A stretch of 64,000 nucleotides of DNA from Pseudo-nitzschia pungens (taxonomy: Eukaryota > Bacillariophyta > Bacillariophyceae > Bacillariales > Bacillariaceae): the NCBI GenBank assembly GCA_037355855.1, contig CM074763.1:5766001-5830000 (forward strand), given 5' to 3'. The notes beneath the pieces are model-generated. The model was not told the DNA's origin and searched no databases. It worked only from the letters and a program-made list of their open reading frames with translations. The stretch's first letter is position 1; the number at the start of each line of letters is the position of its first letter. The position numbers were made by a program, and so were the translations under genes. Shown here piece by piece: positions 20,871 through 34,636 of this stretch.

Positions 20871-23421
20871 GAGGATGGGCTCGGCGCCCTCTCTCTCTCT
20901 CTGTCGGATCTATCTCGATCTGTCTGTCTCGATCTTCCGATCTGCTTATAGTTATTGATTTTCTCTCTCGCTTTGTCGATCTTCGCTACTCCTACCGATA
21001 AGGTGCCAAACTCGACGGGGAGAATGTCCAAAACGACCTTCCCTCGGAGTGTCAAATACGCACGATACGTTGCAGGGAGAACAAAAAAGTAACAATACTT
21101 TGTACGAAGTAAGATTAATTAACCTTACTTGGTATCCTGTATTACCCGGTACGGTAATATACTTCTAACTGACTTGCCGTTTGTAGTAAGGTTCCTTTCT
21201 GTAACCAACGGTAGGTTCCGAGTACGATCTCAAGTTCAAATTATTCAACAAAAAGTAAGAGAACTACGAAGCACATAACCTTACTTGTACTTCTATTCAA
21301 TATCCAATAAACCTTAGTCATACTTCATAGTACTAATTTTTTTTACGTGAGCTAACGAAGGATATGACACGAGTACGAGTAATTAAAACCTTACGTACAG
21401 CAATTAAGGTTACGGCATTTACAAGTGGTATTTTTTTCTGATGCAGTGAGTTTAGAGTTTACCCATTGTAGTGTTGGTTCGAGTACAATCCATACCTTAC
21501 GAGTCATGGCACTGGTACAAGCACCGCAATTCACTTTCGGCTCAACGACTTTGTTAAAACTACAAAGCTTTAGATTTTAAGCCCTAAGAGTCATTACTGA
21601 CAATAATGACCAGATGTCCCTGTAATATGACCCTTCAGTGACCATTGCATTCATCCGAGAACTCCGACCCATAACGATGGATTTTGATTTTATGGAGAAA
21701 AAACTAAGGCTAATTCACTGTTCCGGCAATCTTAAAAGGGAATCTAAGACGCAACCGATAATAACCTTACTGTAACCTTACTCTCAGGGATTAAAAACGG
21801 GTCCCATACGTTAAAAAATGAGGTGTAGTTAGAAACGTACATATGTATACGTACTATGTAGTAGGAGTTGCACGGGCGCGAAGCGCGCGCAACTACAGTT
21901 GCATTTGACGGACACCGTAAGGTTAAGCTTACCGTATGGAAGGAATTCACGACCCGGAATGCCGAGCCGACCCATCCGAAGTCGAAGAGGCTTAGTACAA
22001 ACCGCCGAAGGTTGTTCGATGCCCAAGGTTACCCTATCAATCATAATGAGCTGGCAGCTGTATATGTCTCGTCTCAAATGTTGGCTCCGACACACTGGAA
22101 CACAACAGTTTCTAGGAGGCTTTATAAATCCAAGAAGAAGGCAACTGTGAGGAAACCGTCCATTCCTTTTTCTACAGTTTCCTCGAATAAGTACTAGGAC
22201 TAAAGATTCGCGGAATAATATTATTTTTTAGTAAGTATTCTAATACTATTCGTAATATGAGAACGGTTTTTACTTTTATATGTTGTGTTTCAAATCATAC
22301 ATTCGTTCTTGTATTCGTAAAGAATGGGTTCAATCTTTTAATATTTTGTCTCGTCGAATCAGAGCTTAATCGAAATCTCACACAAAATTGAATTAAATAA
22401 GGACACCTAAACGGAAGGTTTTACCATCTTTTCCAATCAAAACGGACTGACAACGGTGCATTACACCAAACCACTTCAACTAGCACGAAACCGTTCTCAG
22501 CGGCATCTGTCGCTCTCAAACCGTAATGTTACCGCATGGTTCTACGCAGCCCATGCGTGAAGAAAGGATGGATTGTTTCTTGGCGATGCATGTTGTACCA
22601 GGTACGAGCAGACGGTAGCCTTAACTCTCACCCAACTCATTCACTGAATTTTGAACCAGGATAATTATTGACCTCTACATTTGGCATTGCTGTCCCGTTG
22701 AATCGATAGCTCAGCGATTGTTTAATTAAATTGTTCAACCGCACCGGCGAAGAAAACAACCCATTTGGTTTTTTCGTTTAATGGTCCCACAGAGATTCGC
22801 TCGCATGAAACGGTGAACCGCAGGTTGGGAGCGGCGGCAACCGCAACTCACACGACAAAGGTGAGAAGTCGAGAACGGAACGCATTCATCAATCAACCTA
22901 AGTGGGAATGCTAAATCATCGGATTTGGACGGGATTTGATCCTCTTGTCACGAAATACTATGTCCGGACTGCAATGCATCGATAGGCCTCTGGTCATCCT
23001 TATGCAAACACATTGTCCCTTTGCAATCGATGATTGATTCGAATAGAAGTACTAATATGTACCGTACATCCGATCTAAGCAAAGTCACCCGGTTTCTGGT
23101 TTGTACAAGTAGTAGTAGTAGTACTGCTTCTACCACTATTGCAATTCGTGATGAAAGTATCGGAATAGTTACGTTCACAATCAGTAAACAGTAAATCACA
23201 TCGTTTGTTACGGTTACGTTATTCATTCTAGTCCTGATGTATTCAAAAATGTAAGATGTAAGGTAAGGTGGTTCTCACAAGCCCCAATCCATTCTTGATC
23301 TACTCTGTAATTGCTCTAAAATTTGTTCTCTTTTTCGTGCGAGTTGAAATGTCGCGAGAGGTGAAATGTTGGCGATGATGAGAGTCAAAAGTTGCAATGT
23401 CGTGGTGTCTATGTGTTGTTT
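20871..23421. other. Intergenic, no supported gene
   Basis: AT-rich with many GTAAGGTTA / ACCTTACTTCGTA words between 21100 and 21420 and again near 21765-21790. A 109-codon frame at 21868-22197 has a GC-rich start but no recognisable features and was not accepted. Confidence 0.6.
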
Positions 23422-24066
23422 CTATCTTCTGTAGAGACCAAGTTGGCAGTCGCGTTCGCAATTGTAACCACAATCGGGACAAGATTCGTAATCCTCGATT
23501 GAATGCAAAAAGGAATCCAGATCGAGATCCACGATTTCGAGCGCCTGATTGATCAACGTGTAAGTGCTTGGCGTTGATTTTGTGGTCGTAAGGGATGCTG
23601 GAAACCTCGCTAGTCTCGGCGTTGTCACTACTGTTCCAACTCTCGAAGGTGATGATGATGATGATGACGACGACGATAATCTTGATGATGCTGTTGACCT
23701 ATTGCTGCTGCCAGTGAGGTGGCCATTCTCCTCTTCGCTATCATCTAAGACAAGGTTGTTTTCGCCATTTGGGCTCTGGTGTTCCTCATCATCGCTAAGG
23801 GTGCTCGAAGGGAGGTCTAGCGAAGGCACCGACGACGATAACAGAGAGAACGAAAGGGAGGATCTCGCTGGTACGGCGGCAGAATCTGGAGAATCGTGCT
23901 CTCTAGATAATCGAGCGAATCTCTCTTGTAATCGCAATGAGGTCGATGGTGGTGATGGTGATGATGACTGTTGTGATTCGGAACCTTGCTCTATCCCTCT
24001 AGTGCGGTTAGATTCGGATCTCGATGAAGAGGAAGCTCCTGGCTTGAACAAAAACGATGGCAACAT
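23422..24066 (-). CDS. Hypothetical Ser-rich protein with Cys-rich C-terminus (214 aa)
   Basis: A frame from ATG 24066 to TAG 23422. Residues 10-150 are Ser-rich and probably disordered, with acidic patches (DDSEEEN). The last 50 residues look more ordered: LINQALEIVDLDLDSFLHSIEDYESCPDCGYNCERDCQLG, quoted here in two adjoining parts LINQALEIVDLD and LDSFLHSIEDYES, then CPDCGY and CERDCQ. The four cysteines (CxxCxxxCxxxC) could bind a metal. I do not recognise the family. No signal peptide. It stands alone between long spacers. Composition and the ordered tail support a real gene. Confidence 0.5.
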   Translation of the reverse strand: MLPSFLFKPGASSSSRSESNRTRGIEQGSESQQSSSPSPPSTSLRLQERFARLSREHDSPDSAAVPARSSLSFSLLSSSVPSLDLPSSTLSDDEEHQSPNGENNLVLDDSEEENGHLTGSSNRSTASSRLSSSSSSSSSPSRVGTVVTTPRLARFPASLTTTKSTPSTYTLINQALEIVDLDLDSFLHSIEDYESCPDCGYNCERDCQLGLYRR

Positions 24067-24431
24067 TTTGGGAAGCAGAATTATGTGATTGTGCTAGTTT
24101 TCTTGTAAAATAATGATGAGGTGCTCAATGACTTCATAACATCATAATATTATGTGAGATCAGTTCTTCGTAGGGCACTACGAGAGATGCAATGGAGAGC
24201 GACGAAAAAAGAACCGGACAGATGCTTACTGGTACGGTAATAAGTGTTTCGACCAAGACGAACAATCTGACAACTTGGGAGTTGAAATTTCGAGAGAAGA
24301 ACGGTTGAGAGAACGGATTGGAAACGATATCTTGTGTCCCAGTGGGATGTACCGGTACTCGTAGTGCTCAGAAAATTCGGAACTTCTCGGATTCTAACTC
24401 ATTTCTTTGCAGCTTAGATATATTTTTCTCG

Positions 24432-24527
24432 TTTGAATCAGATATACGAGTCTGGTTATTCCGGGAATGTTTTTTACCTAAGATATGAACGCCTAAAAAC
24501 GTAATATGTAATTCCGGGAATCACTCA
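24432..24527 (+). mobile_element. MITE fragment, family M1 (TIR end ...GGAATCACTCA)
   Basis: Reads TTTGAATCAGATATACGAGT, then GATATGAACGCCTAAAAACG, then the terminal ATGTAATTCCGGGAATCACT. The same order is found at 55774-55866 and, inverted, at 55921-56016. The left terminus is missing and part of the middle differs, so it is a truncated copy. Confidence 0.75.
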
Positions 24528-24887
24528 ATGAAGAAAAAGGGATGAATTCGTAATTTTAGTACGTGTAGTAACTTACGTGACGTGCCTTTGCAATACATTG
24601 GGTACAGTAAATCGTAGAAACGGGATGATAAGTATTGCCCAAGACCGTTAATAATATTTTTCATTCCATCTCCCTGAATAAAGGTTGTACGGTAATGTTA
24701 CCGTACGGTAAGCGCAAACACAAAGATCATCTCTTATTTTTTTTTTACGAACTCGTCACTTACTCACACGAAATAATAGAAATACTTCGTAATAATAAGA
24801 AGAAGGTGTAAGTGTGTGAACTAACGATTGAATTTTCTTCCAACTTCTTCCCAGCGTATTCGAGATCGATGAAACCGCTACTACAAA

Positions 24888-24918
24888 ATTCCTATCAGCT
24901 GTCCCCGGTTCTACATCC
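24888..24918 (+). repeat. Copy of the CTATCAGCTGTCCCC repeat, single arm
   Basis: Closely matches the left arm of the hairpin at 62848-62943 (TTCCTATCAGCTGTCCCC then GGTTCTACATCC). No inverted partner is visible downstream. Confidence 0.8.
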
Positions 24919-26606
24919 CCAACTACTTCTACTCATTACTACTACGGTAGTACGGAATCGGCATTCATACGTCATCAATTTTTGATGTTACCGTATGGTA
25001 CGTGTACGACTTGCCGTCAAAAATTATACTACGTAGTACGTAATTACTGTACTTCGTAACCTTACTTCGTATCTGATCTTTTTCGTCTCGTTATTGGCGG
25101 TTTCCAACCTCGGAAAGTTCACCACTCTCGATTCGAAGTTTTGTCGCGGGCGAAAATTGGTTTCTGCTGTATTGGTAGTCAATTACTACGTACTACGTAT
25201 TACTAGTAGTAGTAACCTTAGTTATGGATTATCGTGGGACTGATAATACAACTGCCATGCCAATGGAATGCCCTGAGCCATCATCTGTACCAATCATGTT
25301 TTTTCTTCAGAAGAATAGCTAAGACCTTACCGGTATCAATCTCCTGAGCCCCGTGCCGACTTGATGAAGTAATCTTGGTTCGTGCCACCGTAATCGATGG
25401 GTTTACTACTAGTAGTACGAGTAGTACGGTAGTAGTACGGTACGGTACAACGAACATGAGAAGCGGTCCCATACCAAAATCACAACACGTCCTGTTGAAG
25501 AAAGTCAAGAAAGGATTGGGGATGGACATCATTTTAGGGCTAGTGGTTCATATGGCATTATGTTCATGAGGTATGATGTGCGCACTATCACTAGTACTAC
25601 TAATAGTTTGATGAATTCAACCAAAATCTCAACAGAAAGAACAATGAAGAATCAAAACCCTCTACTAGTAGTACTAATAGTACTAGTATTACTAGGAGCG
25701 AATTAACCCCAACAATACGAAGTTGTGTAAGATTTACGAGGTACTTGACGCAATGAAGTGTCGACATCACATAGCCGAAATTTCACGACCCTTCTTCTTG
25801 CAGTTTTCTGATGCCGAAAAGCGTCATCAGATGCAAATTGTTTTCAGAACACTTCTTCCTGGATCGAATTTTGTGTCTATTGTGTTGATTGACTTGATCT
25901 TCTGATGGCAAATAGCGTCATGTAGTTTTCTAGAAAGCTTCTTCTTGCACTTTCTCCGATTTGAATTTGCGTCACACATGATGCTTTGATTAATTGGAAA
26001 TGCGTCATGAATGGTTTTTTCTGACGTATGTTCTTCTTGAGATCTGAAATGATTCGCGAATACATATTACAAAATCTGACGTATATTATATTGAAGCATG
26101 TAAATTTGAGGCAATATTCGAAAATGCTGCATTCTTCCGGAAATTCCGCAAAGAATTTTCACGATGCGTCACGAGTTTCTTAGGATTGGCGAATCTTGTG
26201 TATGATTGGCCAATCTTGTGTAGTCGTTGGGATGCAGGATGGAAGGGTGATAGATTGATGTGATGTTTGTTGATTGCGCCGAACCTGTATCGAACTGGAA
26301 CACATCATCATCCTGTCGAGAGATGTGCGGTTCTCGGTGAGTTGATTCATTCCTTTTTGGAGTAAGTTACGAATACGGTACGAGTAAGAGTACGAGTTTT
26401 CCTTTTGGAGCAAGATACGAGTAAGGATTAAGGTTACCAGTGAAGTACAATACTCGTAAGATTTATTACATTATTGGCACAAAACATCCAACAAACCCAT
26501 CATCAGAGAGAAACCCAACGCACGGAGTTCAATAAGATTACGCTTGACAAACAGAAAAGTAGTTTATACTTTATAGCAATAACATACTGCGAATCGATTC
26601 AACAAG

Positions 26607-27014
26607 ATGGTGGAACTTCAGCAGCAAGGAAAGCAAGAAGGGGACAAGAACATGGAAAGAGATAGCGACGACGACTATTTGCAGTTGCTCGATGCCGGGG
26701 AGTACATGTACGGCATGTTCGTTGGGGAGAACGACGATCTATACGCGTACCTGAGGAGCAACGACGAACAGGGCTGCGAATACTATCACGAATGCTATAG
26801 TGATTCCTCCGAATCCATAGAAGACGTGCTCTCGAGGAGCGTTGGCGGTCTCTTCTTGTGTGGCAGTGACGTCTTTGAGCAGGGAACCAGCACCAACGAG
26901 AAGAATTGCGACGACAGCAACAGCGAAGACGAGCACAGCGCGACCGCGGGCAGAGTTACGCCCACGAAAGATATGGAGCAGGGACACCACCATGATGATG
27001 CCATGATCGAGTAA
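26607..27014 (+). CDS. Hypothetical small acidic protein (135 aa)
   Basis: ATG 26607 to TAA 27014. Highly acidic, with an ordered-looking N-terminal half (DDDYLQLLDAGEYMYGMFVG, then ENDDLYAYLRSNDE) and a Ser/Asp/Glu/His-rich tail. Family unknown. The stop overlaps a perfect donor consensus (GA|GTAAGT at 27012), so a further exon is possible. Opposite-strand frames here are hydrophobic mirror images of the acidic codons and were not accepted. Confidence 0.5.
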   Translation: MVELQQQGKQEGDKNMERDSDDDYLQLLDAGEYMYGMFVGENDDLYAYLRSNDEQGCEYYHECYSDSSESIEDVLSRSVGGLFLCGSDVFEQGTSTNEKNCDDSNSEDEHSATAGRVTPTKDMEQGHHHDDAMIE

Positions 27015-30000
27015 GTCGAGTTCACTCTCCTCGATGGCATTGCAATGAATTATTGTTTCCATGCTTTGCAAATCCATACGTACAGAACCAGACATACATA
27101 CATGAATGCAATACAGAACGAGTGAAGATAAAGTCGGAATCGAGTCGCCGGGATGGTGGATCGCCGAGTTCATTGCGGATCGCAACGACAAGGGTGGAGA
27201 CACGGAACGAACATCGCGTAACATTACTTTCGTAAGGCCTCCGCCTCACGAAAAAAGGATACTTTCGCGTTGAGAGGGAGAAAGGAGCACTTTGCATATG
27301 TTATTACCGATCAGCGATTTCCTCCAAGCAAAACGATGCCAACCAAAATCGGCATGGCATGGCATACCAAAATTGATTAACCCGTTAACTCACGCAGAGC
27401 ACAACACATCTCATCAATAAATCCACAACAAAACGAAACGGGGTACGGGGCATGCAACAACAACAACAACAACAGCAACAGCAAAAGACTTGTAAATAAT
27501 TTATACTATTAATACAACAATAGAGAACAAACGAGACAGACAAACGATCCAAGAAGAAGAATATATTGCTTTTCGTTGATGATCTGTTTGAAGCATTGCA
27601 ACAGCTTCGGTTGGAATCGAAACTAATACACGTAGACAATCACTGCGATGCAACGAAATAATGAACATGCTACGTCGATGAAATAATAAGGTCACCGCAC
27701 TCGTTCCACCCAGAATCGAACAAGAACTATGAACGCCTTCGTGTAACACAGTCCTGCCTATGGTGATTCAAAGTGCCGACGACGACGACAACGGTGACCG
27801 TGGCATGTTTCTTACTACAGCCGATGGTAGCACCAAAATCACGCCCTGTGTACATGTAGCTAGCTAGAACTAGAATAATCATGATGGAGAGTAAGTAACG
27901 GAAGATAGAATTCGCGATAATCGTTCGTTTCGCGATGTCAATTAACAACTTAGATTTTACTGCAGGGCGCATATTTTTTTGACGCTCCAGACGATCTAAT
28001 GCGAAGGCTTGTTTTGTTTCCCAAATTGGTGTGAGACTCTGTATCGACCATTTGAGAATTCGTCAGATAACCTTGCAAGAATTAGTTTCTTTCAACTCAA
28101 AATATAGAAGAATTCACCATACAGGTAACTCCTCATTCCTGACACTATGTAAAAGGTGGGTAACAAAAAAAAGATAGATGTTGGTAGATTACTCCTGTGG
28201 ACGGTGGAATTCATTAGAATTCGAACCTTTCCACTACTAGTAGTACTACTAATAATCATTTGTTAGTAGTTTAGAAAGAAGTTTTTTTGTTATTCACTTT
28301 GAAAGGAATCATAATTTGCAACCAGCACACAAATGGACATACTACTACTACTAGTAGTAGTAGTACTAGTAAACACCAATCCCACATGATGGTCCAGAAG
28401 AATGATGATGACCATGCTTCTTGCCAACGCAATTTCCATCTTCAAAATCATAAGAGGACTGATGCAACTAGTAGCAGCAGAACAATACAAAATAATTTTT
28501 ATTATTTGTAGAATCACACTCTAAATAGACCCATACATATAGCTGATGGACTTGTGTTCTTCAACATCTCTTCATCCATATTGTACTACTAGTAGACATT
28601 AATTCCAATAGAACTACTACTACTATGTGTGTTTCCATATTATGGTGGAAGACACACAGCAAGAGTTGCAAATACACAGTAGGATTGTTGATGCTAGAAG
28701 TAGAGGAAAGCACTATGCAACCATGTATGGCTTCCTTCCATTGGGGAAAGGCCAGCACCTAAAGCTGGATTAGAAAATATGATGATAGTGAAAACCATTC
28801 AGTTTGCTTGGTGTTAGAAAAAGTCTTCTTGAAGTACTAGTAAGTAGTAATAGCCATTCTGAGTTGAGAATATATCTGGTTTCACCTCGTTCATCATATT
28901 ATTTCTTTCATTATTTCTGAAATTCTTTGAATGGGGCAAAGTTGTGTTCCAATAAGAAATTGTGTTCCAATCAGAATGAACCTTTATGAACAATTTGTAT
29001 CACAAGCAGTGAACGTTTAGAAATGGAGAAGAAAATATGGTGATGAAACAAGAAGAATGTGCCAAGGTGAAATTCCACCCTGTTATTTGCTCCAACTTGC
29101 CCCTGTACATGCAAATAATACACTTTAGGTTGTAGCTCTACTAGTACTAGTACTGCTACTAACTACTTCTAGTACTGGTAGGTTGGAGGTGGTGTCAACT
29201 TCTTTTACTATGTCCCACTTCTAGTAGTAGTAGTACTAGTAGTACTAGTAGTAGTAGTACTAGTAGTACTAGTAGTACTACTACTTGTAGTAGTAGTAGT
29301 ATGATGATGATGAGAACCTGTTGGTTATACTTACTAATGAATATGGACAACCTGATGGTAGGTTGTAATAATTGCCTCCATTGAGTCCCTTTCAGACGAA
29401 GTCCATTATTTTTTTGCACTTCCACAACAGAAACCAGACAGAACCCCTCTTGAGCCGAAGCTTGAGAGTAAGGCTAAATTACCGTAACTTAGGCAGGCGA
29501 ACGTAAGTTCACGTCGAATGAACCTCACGGAAACGAGGTGCGCGGTATTCGTTCCGCACCGTACAGTAAGGTTACCTGGTAAGGTTAAGGCCTTACCTGT
29601 CAAAGTAAACGTATCTCAATCTGCAAAAATGAGTCAGTGAGCGAATGAAAATGAGTGAGTGAATGAATGAATGAATGAGTGAGTGGATATCGTACGATTA
29701 CGAGGTAAACCTTACTTGTAACTTAAGACTTACCAGTAAGATACTGGTACATGTATGCATGACTGACCGACGCCCCTCACGCTCTTGGAAAGGTATGTAC
29801 GGTATCTGCCCTACGTACAGGAAGGTACTATGAGGTACAAGTGAGTAAGGTTACTCGTGAATCTTACACGTACCCGGTAAGGTTGCTCTAACCTTACCTG
29901 AATACAGTAACATTACTACTTTCTCAATTAACCTAATCAATTTTTTTAAAGTTTTTGTTCTCAAGATTACTGTGTTAAGGTTAAGGTTATCAGGGACGAA

Positions 30001-30983
30001 TATGGTACGAGCAAACTTAGCGTAAGATTTACGGTACGTAAGTCTTATTACTACTACAAGGTATCGGTATTGTAGGGGAAAATCGCCAGAACGAGAGTAA
30101 GATTTACTGGTACGGTACAGTATTCTGCCGATCGATACGATTGGTCTGAGATTGGTCTGGCGACCGGAAAAACAGACGGCCGAACAAAGAATATCTTCTC
30201 CAGATCGAGATTCATTCGATTGATTCCGTTCCGGAGTGGATAAACCTTAAGATTAAGATTAAGAGTACTCCTTTCAGTCACATACGGTAACTTACCTGCG
30301 GAACCCGGATATGTGAGAAAGAAATAATGATTCAAGCACATGCTGTCGGCGAGCCCGACATCCCTAATCATCGCCCATTAGCTTGCACGGTCATATTGGT
30401 TGGAACGGCGATCGCATCTTGTGGTCGCGGAATGAAATCTTCCATCGCTGTTTGGAAATTTCTCCGGATATGATGCCTTCTTCTTTCATGATACAAACTC
30501 CAGCACGAGACTCTCGGCCATCGCCGATTCTCACAACTTTGTTGCGTTTTTGCGAGCGCGCCAGAACAAGCTTAAGTAAGGAAGGCACAATCACGGTAGT
30601 ACACCAGCAGAACGCCGGCAGAACAAGTCAAAATGTGTGACAGCGCCACCTTTCTGCATAACGGCTGTGTGTCACATAATATCCATGCGAGTTGACTGCG
30701 AGACCGAAGTGTTTTTCGAGCAGACGCAGAGAACGTTATCATTAACCGCAAACGAATTGTTTCCCAAAGCGTAAATGGCAATCCATGGTTGTTGAGGAAA
30801 AGATTGATCTTCATCATCATCATCATCATCATCTTCGTTATCATCCTGTGCCTATCGAAACCAAATCAAGTCAAACGAAACCGAAACCGAAGCCGAATCG
30901 AAACGGAAGGAAACGAGAAACAAACAGCAACCGACTGAATACCGACTGAATCGTTCCTCTCACAATATCATCAAACAATCATC
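27015..30983. other. Long intergenic region, simple repeats, no gene seen
   Basis: Contains a CAA/CAG run (27454-27486), self-complementary TAG/CTA tracts (28228-28252, 28338-28372, 29219-29301), a (GAATGA/GAGTGA) tract (29638-29685), dense GTAAGGTTA words (29565-29600, 29705-30030) and (CAT)n (30811-30832). Frames of about 100 codons near 30054-30640 lack coding signs. Confidence 0.6.
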
Positions 30984-33900
30984 ATGGCGACTACCGCACA
31001 GGTACCAGTCGTGGTGCTAAGCGATCCCAAGGATTATACGGGCAAGTCCGCCATTAGCGAGACCTCTTCAACCCGGAAGGGCAACAAGTACCGAAAGTTT
31101 GCGAGCCGCGGAAGCAAGAAGAGAGACAACGGCAAAAACAACAAACCCATGTACATATCGTACCACCAAGGCGACGAGCCCTCCGTCCTGACGAACGACG
31201 AGCGATACTCACCCGCGGGTTGGAACATTGGTGGCAACGACGACACCAGCAGCATCCAGCAGCTCCAGATGCAGATGCAGATGCAGCAGGTGGAGCAGGA
31301 GCAGCGGCTCCTGCAGCTCAAGCAGATGCGGCTCCAGAACCAGATCCAACAGAAGCAGATCCAGAAGAGCCAGCTCTTGCTGGCAAATACCGCCCCCAAA
31401 CAACCTCCAAACAACCCAACGATCCATGCACGGAGCCCGTCTCCGGCACCTAATGCCCAGGAAATCGCCGCCTACCGCATTGTCTTGGACCACCTCACCC
31501 GGCAGCAACCACGGTTGGTCGACGGTGGTCGTCATCCCCACCAGCGTGGCCAGGGACTCCCCGCTCGACGCCGTGCACCCTCTAAGCAACGACGAGGTTT
31601 GGAGTACGAAAAATACCACGAACCGCGAAAGACGACCGCCATTACAACGATGGAGACTCCCTACTATTCGCGCAATCACCGCCATCACATGAACGACGAG
31701 GACGACAGCACCATCGACGACAGTAAGGTGTTTGAAACTGAGACCGAGTTTGAGGAAACGACCACGGACGCCGATACCACGGACGTGGACCATCTGACGT
31801 ACGACGACGAGACCACTACGTTGGGAATGGAAGACGATCGGTACGCCACCACTAGCTACGAGCATACCGAGGGAGAGGAGATCGAATACGAAGACCACGA
31901 GCGCCTCCGACGCGCCTCGTACTACAACGACGTGGGATGTCGACGATCCGACGACGACACACATACGCGAGACACGCGAGACACGCGAGACACGCGAGAC
32001 TGGTACGTCCCCAAGAGCGAGGAGGAGGACATCTACGGGGAAGCATTTGCAGATAACACAGAGGATCCGACCGTGCACCTGCCGTCACTGGATTTCGATG
32101 ATTCTCTGCAGTACACGACCTTTACCGATCAGGATCCACACGCGACCTTTGAAGGAACCGAAACAGACATTCATGGATCGACCTTTGAAACCACCTTTGA
32201 CGAGGACACCCATAGGGGCACAGACAAGGTCTTCAGCTGCAGTAGCGATGACAGCAGTGACGACAGCAGCAGTGACGACGGCAGCACGCTAAGCAGCGGG
32301 AGCTACGACGAGAGCATCTCTTCGTATTCCACCTTTAGCAGCTACTCGAGCATGAGCCGCCGGATCGCTCGGGATCGCAGCAAGAAACGCCACGGCATGT
32401 CTCCGAGACACCACCGCGATCACCATCACCACCACCGCGAACGCGATCACCAACACCGCAAGAAAAAGAAGAAAGCCAAGAACTACCAAAGGAAACCAGC
32501 CAACAACACAACCGCAATGGCGGCGACTACCAAGAAGAAGAAAAAGGCCAAAAAGTTGCTGCAATTCCTCACCAAGCGCAAGGGGAATCATGCCGACAAC
32601 AACAACAACAACAGTAACAACAATCATACCGACTACGAGGACGACGACGATGAGAACGTCAACACGGGCAACCATCGGTACACCAGCAAGGTTCGCCAAA
32701 CGACCAAGGCATCGGCCAAGGCTTCCGGCAAATCCAAGTCTAAAAAAAAGTCCAACAATGATGGCACAAGCAAGAGTGCCGATGCCCGATTCCACTTCGA
32801 CAATACCAACAACACCAATAGAAAGAAGAAAAAGGATGCCTCTGCCAAGAAGAATGCTGCCAACAACGTGCAGAAGCATCATCATCATCAGCAGCAGCAA
32901 CAAAAGCAGCATCCGCAGACACCACAGGCAGCCCAAACTCAGACCCAGTCCAAGCCGACGACTTCGCTGTTCGCCCTGCCAGCCTTCAAGCGCAGCCACA
33001 ACAACCTAAAGAACAGCAAGGAAGAAACCAAGGCGCCGCTTCCGTCCCCGCTGGTCACCGGTACTCACAAGATGAGCCTGGTGACTACGGATACGGCCTG
33101 GATGAAGGACCACGGCCACACGGTGGCGGTGGCCTCCTCCCGATCCTCTCGGTGCGAGAACCGAGCGGAAACGCCCAAGATCCGAAATACCTCTCGATCT
33201 CCCTCCCGAAACCGCAACCCGGACCGACAAAACAACAAGGACAATAGCGAGGACAATGGCAAGGACAATGACAAGGAGAGCGACAACGACAACAGCCACA
33301 GCAACCACAACCGCAAAGAAGGCAACAAAGGCAAAGATACCAAGGACAGCAAACGCAACAAAAAAAAGACGACCGGACTCAAGGTGGACGCGGACGCAGA
33401 GGTCTTCACGGATGAGGCTGCTGCTGCTCTGCCTGCCAAGACACCGACCGCCATGCTGGCCAACGCCATGTCCAACGCCGCAAAGGTGACTACCGAATCG
33501 ATGCGCTCGGCCCGATCCATCTTTTTCTTGGACGACTCGGGCTCGTCGGGAGAACGCGACTCGGACATCGACACCGACACCAACACCAACGGAGAACAAT
33601 TCGAGGAGGAAATCGATTTTGACGAGGAGGACTATGAGCGCCAGAACAATGTGCACGGCAAGGAGCACCAGGTCATGATGATGATCGAGGAGGCATCCGT
33701 AGACGACGAGGAAGACGAAGAGGGTGGATCGCTGACGGATCTTGTCTTTGAGATCCCCCATCCCAACGAGGGAGGCGCCACCAACGGCGAGTCCACCACC
33801 AAGACGGCCTTTTCCGAAACCAATACCAACCTCGCCGACAGCACCAACAAGACCGCTCCCTCCCGGGTGACCTGGGACCAGAACTTTGCAGACGAAGAGG

Positions 33901-34598
33901 AAGCCAATCAGAACCGCCGACGGGGACGCTCATTGAGCATTCGCCGCGGACTCCGCCACGGCATTCGCAGCAGCAGTCGTAGTGCCAGCCGAAGCGCCAG
34001 CGCCAGTCGCAGTCGCAGTCGGAGCCGGAGCAGCAGCATCCGCCGAGCGATCGGCAACAGCATCCGCAGCACCATTCGCAACCGGGCACGCAGCGTCAGC
34101 GCCAGCAGAAGCCGGAGCCGAAGCAGGAGCAGCAGTGTCACCAAGAGACCAACCGGAAGCACCGACTCGGATGCGATCATTCCCATCGAGGGGGCCGAGT
34201 ACGCCGACTGCGACGAACCACTCCAGGAGGAAGCCATGGACACCATCCAGGAGGCTGAGGAGGACGTCACGGTGGGATGTTTGTCTCCCCGGAACGAGGA
34301 CGGCACCAACAAGAGTTCCAACGCCACCAACTCAGTGGTGGTCCACCGGGAGGGCAAGGCCTTTGTCATCGAGCGGGACATGCCGTCCCTTATCGACAAC
34401 ATTGCGCCACTCCATTTGGCCGATAGCAGCGCCTCGGATTCCATCACCGATCTCAATCTCCCCCCCGGCTGTGGATTCTTTGCCTCCATTGCCGTGGCTG
34501 CCAACAACAACTGCAACAGCAACTGCCCCAACAACGCTGCTCCCTGCAGAACCCAATCTGCTGCGGTGTTGCCCGACGACACAGCGCCCACTTTGCCA

Positions 34599-34636
<38 letters not shown>

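Larger units (their letters stand above)
24067..26606. other. Intergenic with repeat fragments
   Basis: Holds MITE fragments at 24432-24527 and 24888-24918, a palindrome TTACCGTACGGTAA (24698-24711), TAG/CTA tracts (25405-25445, 25660-25697), loosely repeated TTCTTCTTGCA...GCGTCA blocks (25790-26045) and a 20-bp tandem pair GATTGGCGAATCTTGTGTA (26184-26222). No coding region seen. Confidence 0.6.

Noticed and set aside
21868..22197. 109-codon plus-strand frame with a basic product
   Set aside because: No recognisable domain, no upstream signals, and spacer words (CACCGTAAGGTTAAGC) inside the frame.
26739..27224. 161-codon minus-strand frame with two hydrophobic segments
   Set aside because: Overlaps the acidic small gene; GAC/GAG codons read backwards as Val/Leu. 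The plus-strand frame has the better start and composition.
28195..28280. Possible tRNA T-arm (GGTTCGAATTC on the minus strand)
   Set aside because: No matching acceptor, D-arm or anticodon stem could be built around it.
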